The position numbers were made by a program, and so were the translations under genes. From contig OX411551.1 in assembly GCA_948146395.1 (NCBI GenBank), positions 44,798,796 through 44,862,795 on the forward strand: a DNA stretch of 64,000 bases, given 5' to 3'. The DNA comes from Fragum whitleyi. Lineage: Eukaryota > Mollusca > Bivalvia > Cardiida > Cardiidae. Positions 45,401-54,400 of this stretch are shown in pieces. Position 1 is the first letter of the stretch. Each line of letters begins with the position of its first letter. Below the pieces are notes generated by a model. It did no database searches. It saw only the letters and a list, made by a program, of their open reading frames with translations, and was not told the origin of the DNA.

Positions 45401-48400
45401 TGTAAGATCTCATCATTACATATCTGCAGATACCAAGGTTAAGGTCAATGTCATCTGTCAAGGTCAAAAAGTAGAAAAATTTGCTGTATGGGCTGCAATC
45501 ATGCTTAACAGACACAATTTGTTGAAAATAAAGCAAGAAAATAATCATTTGTTTCAATGTGAGGACAATTTATATTTCATGGAGTGAACAACAAATGCTA
45601 TATTTCACAAGTGGCAGAGGGAAATATAGCTTTTGTTGTTCACACAGTGATATATCAACCGATCTTACTCGAAAACAAACAATTATTTTCTTTCTTTAAT
45701 GCATAAATGAGACAAAATGGGAAAATTACAAGACAAATTTTCTTACAGCGAAACATTTTGTACGGGATTGCTACACAACATTCATGATGACGTCACTTTT
45801 TAAGCTCTGCTAAGATGACGTCAGATAGTGTTATGAAAGCAGGGTTTAAGTTTTTTTGTTAATTTGACTGGTAAAGCAGTTGGTTAATCAAAATTAAAAT
45901 GTACAGTTATTCCTTGATAAACCACCGAAAAGCAATAAAGAAAATACCTTAATTCTAAGAAGTTTGTAAGTCCTTTTCTCTTACTTAAAAGTGATTCCTC
46001 TGACAATCATTCAAATTATTGTTTCGAGAAAATTAATATCAAATTAAAGGGAGAAAAGCAAGATTCAGAATAAAAGCTAAATGAGCCTGTGTGTGACATT
46101 TTCCAACAATTTCACATGCACACATAGCGAAGCACCAGGCCAGCCTGTATGTCCACACAGACTGACCAGAGTCTTTGCTTTGTACTATGGAGATAGATAA
46201 GGTCTTAACCCCTCCTAAGGTGCCCAGAGGATATTCTAATTGTATTTGTGGCTGTTCATGTTTGCTCAATGTCTTGAGATCATTCACAGAAGAAATTGTT
46301 GGAAATGTCACGCACAGACTCAAATGTTTTGTAAAGCTCCAATAAACTTAAATTAGGATAAATATTGTAAGCAAGAATTTCTCTATAAAATGTATTTTCT
46401 CTGAATACTTACTTCTATTTCAGATATGTCAGCCAGATTCTGTATAATTCCAAATTGGACTGTCTCATTTCTGGATCAGGGGTAGGTGTAATTTAATGTT
46501 AATTGATGAAAAAAGAGAAAAATTCAGAACTTTTGATTAGGAAAAACATTATTTTGTGCACGCACATGCATGCACACAGTATTTCACGGATTGTACTCTA
46601 CTTTGCAATCATACTTGTGCTGATCTCATAGCCCAGTGTTAGTGGGTAGGAAAATCAACAAAAGAAAATAACTTAAAATTTAAGCCAGGTAGAGTTGTGG
46701 TTCTTGTGCACTACGCAGAACCTCTGTTTTGCTCCTGGACGGCCTCACTCATCCTTTCTGACTAGTTGCCTTCACCAATTGGTTGATAATCATAGACCTA
46801 TGTGGGATAGCAGCTGGAGGCTAGTAAAGGATAAAATGGTAGTACTAGTGTGAGAAATATTAGGAATCCTTTGTTAGGTACTCCAGCTGCTACAACATAA
46901 CAGACAGAATGTTGAAGTGGTGTGAAACCCCATTTGAACAAATTGCACTAGTACTAATGTGCAAAACCGGATACTATTGATGGGCAGATTAATTGATTAT
47001 AATCGATAATCAGTTGGTTTTGGCTTCCGATTGTGAAAATCCACTATGAAATTTCATAATTGATTAATCAGTTCCTGACACATAAATTATAGCCATAATA
47101 TAATTGTTTTATAATGTTTTATGTTAATCTGCAGAACAAGTCTTAAGGTCATGAGTTTTAACTAAACTTTCACAGGATGATACTGACAGTGCTGTATTAA
47201 GAAAACAATTGTATAATCAATCATTAGTTGATTTACTCTTCTTACTATAAACCGATTATCGATAGTGATTTGAAACCGATTGCCCAACACTACTGGATAC
47301 TATTTGAAAACATTCACAAACATTTTAGCATCATGAAAGCAGTATAGGTATTTCAATAAGTACGTAATTTCATAAATCTGGATCTAAAAGGATTCTAAAA
47401 CTTTTATATCAACACAGATTAACCCTTGTCATGCTGAATAAATTTTGGCTAAAATTTTTTATCAGGATCAAACGGCAAAAAGCACTGAAAGTACCCACTG
47501 TTGGTCAATTTGTATGTGGAAAACTAAATCTATTGGTGATTCTGGTTTGAAAGTGAGAAACATGTGGTGTAGACTTAAATCAGACTGCACATATGTGCAG
47601 GCTGATGCTTGTTTATAGCTCCTGACAAAGCAGGAATATTCCGGGTTCAGCATGACAAGTGTTAAAGTTCCTATGACAGCAGATTTGTTGAAAGAAAAAA
47701 AATGCACAACTCAATGTTTTTGTGCAGAACAGATTTAACTCCTTATAAACATAAAGGTAGTTACAACTGTTTGACTCTTAGCCATCAAACTGTAAAATCA
47801 TAGTAATATAATCTTCAAAGCAACATGTTACTGGATGTGGGTACATTATTGGTACAAAGCTTTCTCGACTTTCAATCTGTTAACCTGATATGTTTATTAT
47901 TTTCTAGCTTTAGTAACATGTGTTTGTAACACTGGGTTGGTAATAGAATCTTGTGATACTGTATATTGCAATCTAAATTAATCCTCAATTGCAGTTCATG
48001 GCTTATTCTTGTTGAACAAAATGCTTTGGCAGAGTATAGACTAAGATCAGCCTGCACAGACATGCAGCCTGATCTTAGCTAAAACTGCAAGATTTGTACT
48101 CAATTATTTAGGGAAAACATTAGGAAGAATGGTTGAAATGTTCCCAAAATTACCTTTTTTTTAATTCAAAAATTAAATTTAACTAATGAGGGTTAATCCT
48201 TATATTTATACCCCCACCTACAAAGTAGAGGTTGTTACAATGGTTTAACCATGTGTGTCTCTCTGTCTCTACTTTGAGTTATCCCCCTTGATAGTCTAGC
48301 TAGCTCTAGTGATGTTGAACACACATGCCAAAGTTCATGAAGATATTTTTTACAGCAACAGAGATATGACCAAGGTTAAACGTTGTCATGCCAATGTATA

Positions 48401-51400
48401 TCCAAACGCCAACATTTGTTTCTTCATGTGTCTGTGTGTTTGTTTGTCTGTAGACCATTATGTTTCAGGACTCAAACTTGAGAATGAAGTGACCTTAAAA
48501 CATGAAACTTTATACAATTGTTGCCCATGAACCAAAGAAGTGCCCTAATTGTTTCGGGGTCATGAAGGTCAACTGTCAAGGTCATGATTGAATTTTGTCC
48601 AAAAACGTTTCCTGAGCTTTGATTAAGTGCTGGTGGCAGGTATTGGTCAGCTCTGCTACAGATCTATTTAAATTGGTCCAAGAACACAGTGTCCAGAGTT
48701 TGTTTATACTAATTTATTTTGGTCCGATTGTAACAAAAGCATCAGATCAAAGAGTCGCTCTCAAGACCCAATTCAGATGTTTTCACATCCCAGTGAGAGA
48801 AAGGCAGTTTTATAAACCCACTGCTACCCATTTTTACAGCTAGATGAACTGGGGTTGTCCATAGAGGGTTTTACCAATAAAAAAAACAAGATGACAGTGG
48901 GGCTTGAACCATGTACCCCAAGGTCATGGGTTGAGCGCCTATACCACTAGGCCACAGAGTTAAGTCCATTCAATTCAGTGAGAGATGGACTTTCAATCCT
49001 GGGGTTTGATCCATAACTGGGCTAACTTTGATTTGGCTCTTAATTGTGAAATGTTTTGGATAAATGATATGTAGTAAGACTAAGTGGGACAAGCAGCTTG
49101 TGGCTCAGGTGAATTATCTTGAGAATCAATGGGAAACCATGGTAAGTTGCACTACCTGTCAGCTGCAAAAAATAATTTTCCCATTTTCCTACAATACTTT
49201 ATACCACATCAGACAGTTTCTTTTCAAATTACATCAACTTTTCATTAATTAAAAACAAACAATAAAAAGGGAAAGGGTTAATACATGAAATTTGAATTTT
49301 CAAGTACATCAGTTTTGGATAAACTGCTTTTTATGGAATTTAATAAAAGGAAAACAAAACAAACAACAATTATGAAATGTCAAGTAGCAGATCACAGAAT
49401 TTACATTCAGGCGTAAGTAAATAATGCATATACAACTTTTATAGTTTTGAATAAATGCCTGATGTTTTATGAAATATTGTTAGCAATCCACATAAAAAAA
49501 TTCTCATAACTATTGAAAGAAAACAAATATACAACCATTCATAAGGGGAACTATTTTTCTTCCTCTTATTTCTAAAGCAAGGTGTAGGTTTACGTTGTAT
49601 TCTGCAACAGCTGGTTACGGTCCATAGACTTCCTTGCTGGTTGGAAGTGATTGCTATCAAAGTACCGCAATTAATTAACAATAAATTAGAAATATATCTC
49701 AGGACAAGATGTGTCTTCCATGACAGGAAACCCTTTATAAGAGAGATTCGGATAACTGTGGATGGGGAAAAGCAATAGAAATTCTTAACCCTTATCCTGC
49801 TGGATTTGAATTTTGTTTAAAACAAATCACATCTTTGGGAATATTTCAACCAGTTTAAGTCAAATGGTAGAATCTTGATGGATATGAACAAAGTTAAATT
49901 ATTTGTTTATTAATTGAAATCAAAATAGAAATACTCATCCAATAAAATTATTATTTATGTAAATAGTTATAAAGATAAGAAAAACAATATGGGAATTAAT
50001 AATGTGCCTAGTGTTGTATTGGATACTTGATACGGCTTTGCCTTATAAGTTTGACCATTTTTTAAGGTATTGTCATCACAAGCACTATTTGCATTGATAT
50101 TGTTTTGATGAAATTTGAGTTAGCTACACAAACTTTAAACTTGGGCTCTGTTATTTTTGAAGATATTTGCTTGGTATGGTTTCAACCTATTTATTTCACA
50201 TCAATTGGGAAACAAAAACTTAAAACTTAGATTAATCCCTCTCGATTCTGCTTCCTGGAAAATTCATCAGTACTCATGCTGAAAGTGTTTGGCCAATGAA
50301 AGAACCTAAGAAAGATAGCAGCTCCCTGGAATCGAACTCAGTACCTTTGGCTCAAGAGGCCAAGACTCTACCTGTAGACATCAGACACCACATCAAGATA
50401 TTTGCTTGAAACTGTCCTTTCACCATCTCAAAAGCTACCCAGACTTTCAAGGGGCATAAATCTTGCAAACATTTTGTAAGAGTTATGCCCTTTTTATACC
50501 CAGATGTTTTTGTATTATCCAGCACCTTTTTATGCACATGCATGCAGTAATCTTGTTTGAACAAAATGTATGTCATCATGCATAATTTTGTTTCCATTTC
50601 ATATTCTTTTGTTTTTAAATTCAGGATGGTAGACTAGCCACATGGTCACTAGATGGGCGAATATTTGATAATACAGAGGTCAAGGTCACCACGGAGGGTA
50701 AACCAAATGTGGAATCAAGTAACCATGGAAACATTGAAGTAAATAATGGAGAAAATACAGAACAAAATGTAGCTGGTATCAAAAAGATGGTTTATGATGA
50801 TTTGCTAAATTTAATTGCCGTTAGTTATTATAGGTAACAACATATATTTTTTTTAACCCTATCATGCTGAATAAAACACATGGCAAAGTTGCATCAAAAT
50901 CAAAGTGCTGAAAACACCAGGTGCACTAATTGTTAGTATTTGTTTTGAAAATAAATAAACCCATCTATTTCAAGAAAGAAAATTAGGCGGAATAGTTTAA
51001 GATCATACTTAATATTAGTGCATTATTCAGGGTAATTTTGTCTTAACCTCATGCAATAGCAGGATTATTCTGGGTTGAGCTGAACAACGGTTAAACCATT
51101 CAAATAAAGACACATAGAATGACTATAATTGGGTTTGATACAAAACTACATATTTCAGTATATGTATTTATACATATGGCCCTTCACCTTTAAGAAAAGC
51201 AATTTTCATAGCACAGTAAGTAGTGCATCAGCCCAAATTTCAATCATCGGGTGTGGCTTGTTTGATTCCAGAAGGCAGCATATATCCTTTTCTAATTTTG
51301 TTTCTTACCAATTGGTGGTTAATCATAATCTTAAGTGGGATAGCAGTTGGATGTTAGTAAAGGATGTACAGTACTTATTCTAGTGTGAGAAATACAGGAA

Positions 51401-54400
51401 TTTATTGTAAGGTGCTCCAGCATCCACAATAGGACTGAAAAAAAAGTATCATACTTATAATAGCCTGTGTGTGAGATTTCCAACAATTTCAAATAAATGC
51501 AAAGCTAAGACTCTGCCCAGCCTGTGCATTTGCACAGTCTGACCAGAGTCTTCACTATGCATGGAGTAGAAAGACAAGGTCTCAAAGTATCTGAGGACCA
51601 TCAGATAACTTTATATTTACAGTATGTGGCTGTCTAAGCTACCCAATGTTTGCACTTCACTAACAATTCAAATTGTTGAAAAGTTACACACAGGCTCATA
51701 TATATATATCTAAGGTTCATATTGAAAGAGAAACATAAAGCAGTCTGGCAGTTACACTTTGAGTAGTTTTTAGTTCACCTGAGCACATCGTGCTCAAGGT
51801 GAGCTTTTGTGATCATTGAATGTCCGTCGTCCATTGTCCGTCGTGCGTCGTCCTCCGTCAACATTTTAAGTGTTTACACTCTAGAGGCCACAAATATGAT
51901 CCAATCTTCATGAAACTTGGTCAGAATGTTGGCCAGGTCTCAAGGATGAACCCTTTTGAAATTGGGAAAGATCCATGCCATGTCACAGGAAAAGGGGCCT
52001 TAATGACAAATTTCTTGTTTACACTCTAGAGGCCACAAATATAGCCCAATTTTCATGAAACTTGGTCAGAATGTTGGCCAGGTCACAAAGATGAACTCTA
52101 TTGAAAATTGGAAGGATCCATGCCATATAATGGGAAAAGGGGCCTTAATGACAATTTTTATTGTTTATACTCTAGAGTCCACAAATATGGCCCAATCATC
52201 ATAAAACCTTGTCAGATTGTTTGCCAAGTCACAAGGATGAACCCTTTTGAAAATAGGAAGGATTAATGCCATATCATGGGAAAAGGGGCCTTAAAGACAA
52301 TTTTCTTGTTTACACTTTAGAGGCCACAAATATGACCCAATCTTCATGAAACTTGGTCAGAATGTTGGCTAGGTCACAAGGATGAACCCTATTGAAATTG
52401 GGAAAGATCCATGCCGTATCACGGGAGAAGGAGCCTTAATGATAATTTTCTTGTTTTAACTCTAAAAGCCACAATTTTGGCCCAAACTTCATGAAATAAA
52501 TGGTTTTTGTGTAGAAATGATATCCTTTATGACATCTGCCTATTTAATTGGTATGATGTCCCAGGGGTCAAAGAGACGCAGGTGAGCGATCTAGGACCAT
52601 CTTGGTCCTCTTGTCTTGGAAATGAAACACTTTGTTCAGACAACTATTATAGAATTTTTTTAAGATGAAGATACTTTTGTTAAACTACATCAGCTCAAAA
52701 TGACATAATCAGTGAATTCTTATGGTATATATAAGGAATTCTTTTTTATATTGCTTTCGATTTATTTCAGTTGTAAGGTTATCAGTTTTTACTGCTTAAA
52801 AAAAGCTGAAAATTGTGTAAAGATTGAGAAGCAGTCTGATGTGGAAGTTACTGAGGAACCCTGGGATATCAGCTTCTCTACGGATCAAAGGTTATGGGTA
52901 CTGCAGCCATGTGAGAGGGACACAGTCAGGGTATACAGGTGTGAGAAACATACAGATTCAGATGAGGTAAAGTTGAATTGGTTAGTTTTGTTTTTTTTGG
53001 CAGCTTTTTTGAGCATTTTTTTTTTTTAAATTTTAAATTGTGCTCTATACTAATGCAGGACAAGGAATGATGATTTCATTTCATTCATCAGTACTGTGAT
53101 TCTTTTAAAAATGATATTTTTCATTTACATAAAGAAAACAGTAATCTGCTTTTATAGCAACATAAATAATTAAGATATATTGTTGTTTTAAGATGCCACT
53201 GTCATAGCGCATTTGGTAGCACGTCAGACTGTTAATCTAGAGGTCCCAGGTTTGATATTCAACGGCGGCACTCTTTCTTTTCAATCATTTTTCTCTCAAC
53301 AATAGGTTGATAATTGTAGACCTATGTGAGATAGCAGCTCAAGGCTAGGAAAGGATGTGATGGTTGTACTAGAGAGAGAAATACCAGGAATCCCAAGACT
53401 GATAATTGGTTACATACCAGTATATTATTTTACACAATATTCCCATCAATAAGTAGAAATGCTATCTATACCTTAAAGTTCAAGAGTACACTCAAGGTCA
53501 AAGTAAATTTTTTATCAAGGGCATGAATTTGTCATGATTTCACGGATGGCTTTTAAAATAATTTGACGCAAATGTTACTCTCAAGGATTGGAAGTACAAA
53601 TATACTGACTCATTCCATTATTGGTTTAGGTCAAATGTCAAGGTCACTTATTTCAGTCTTGAATTTAGTTGTCAATGGATACAACTGTTCTTGTGTTTCT
53701 AACCAAGACATATATCCAGTTTGTGTACCAAGCATATATTTGAACCTGTGTATGACATTTCAAAAAAATTCACATAAGTTCAGAACAAAGCCTCTGCCCA
53801 GTCAGTGCATCCGCACAGCCTTACCAGAGTTTTTGCTCTGCATTATATGCCTAGATAAGGTTTTAGTCATACCTCGAAGATGGTCAGCAAACAAGGGGCC
53901 AGTGCAACACTGTTGTAAGTGCCTATATATTTATTGGCACTAACAATAACGTTGCACTGACCACTTGAAATATATACTTGTTATATACATTGTGTGGTTG
54001 TCTGGCCTGATTATTATCTGTCAATAAAATCATTGGAAATGTTTTGACAGGCTCATTTATCTTTGTGCTGGTGTCATAGCACAGTTGGTAGCGCATCAGA
54101 CTGTCAATTTAGAGGTCCTGTGGTTGATCCCCAATGGTGGCACTCATTCTTTCCTACTACTTGTCTCTCAACAATTGGTTGATAATGGTAGACCTATGTG
54201 GGATAGCAGCTCGAGGCTAGGAGAGGATGTAATGGTAGTACTTGTAAGAGAAATACCAGGAATCTATTGTTAGGTGCTCCAGCCAATGAGATATAACTGA
54301 AAGATTGTGGAAAGTGGCTAAAACCCCATTCAAACAAACAAACAAACAAACAAACAAACAAATCGTTTATCTTTGTGTCTTGATTTATTTCAGGTTTCAA

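Noticed and set aside
48890..48962. Possible minus-strand tRNA-Gly/Asp
   Set aside because: A and B boxes are present but the cloverleaf cannot be completed and the body matches the S2 repeat at 25050.
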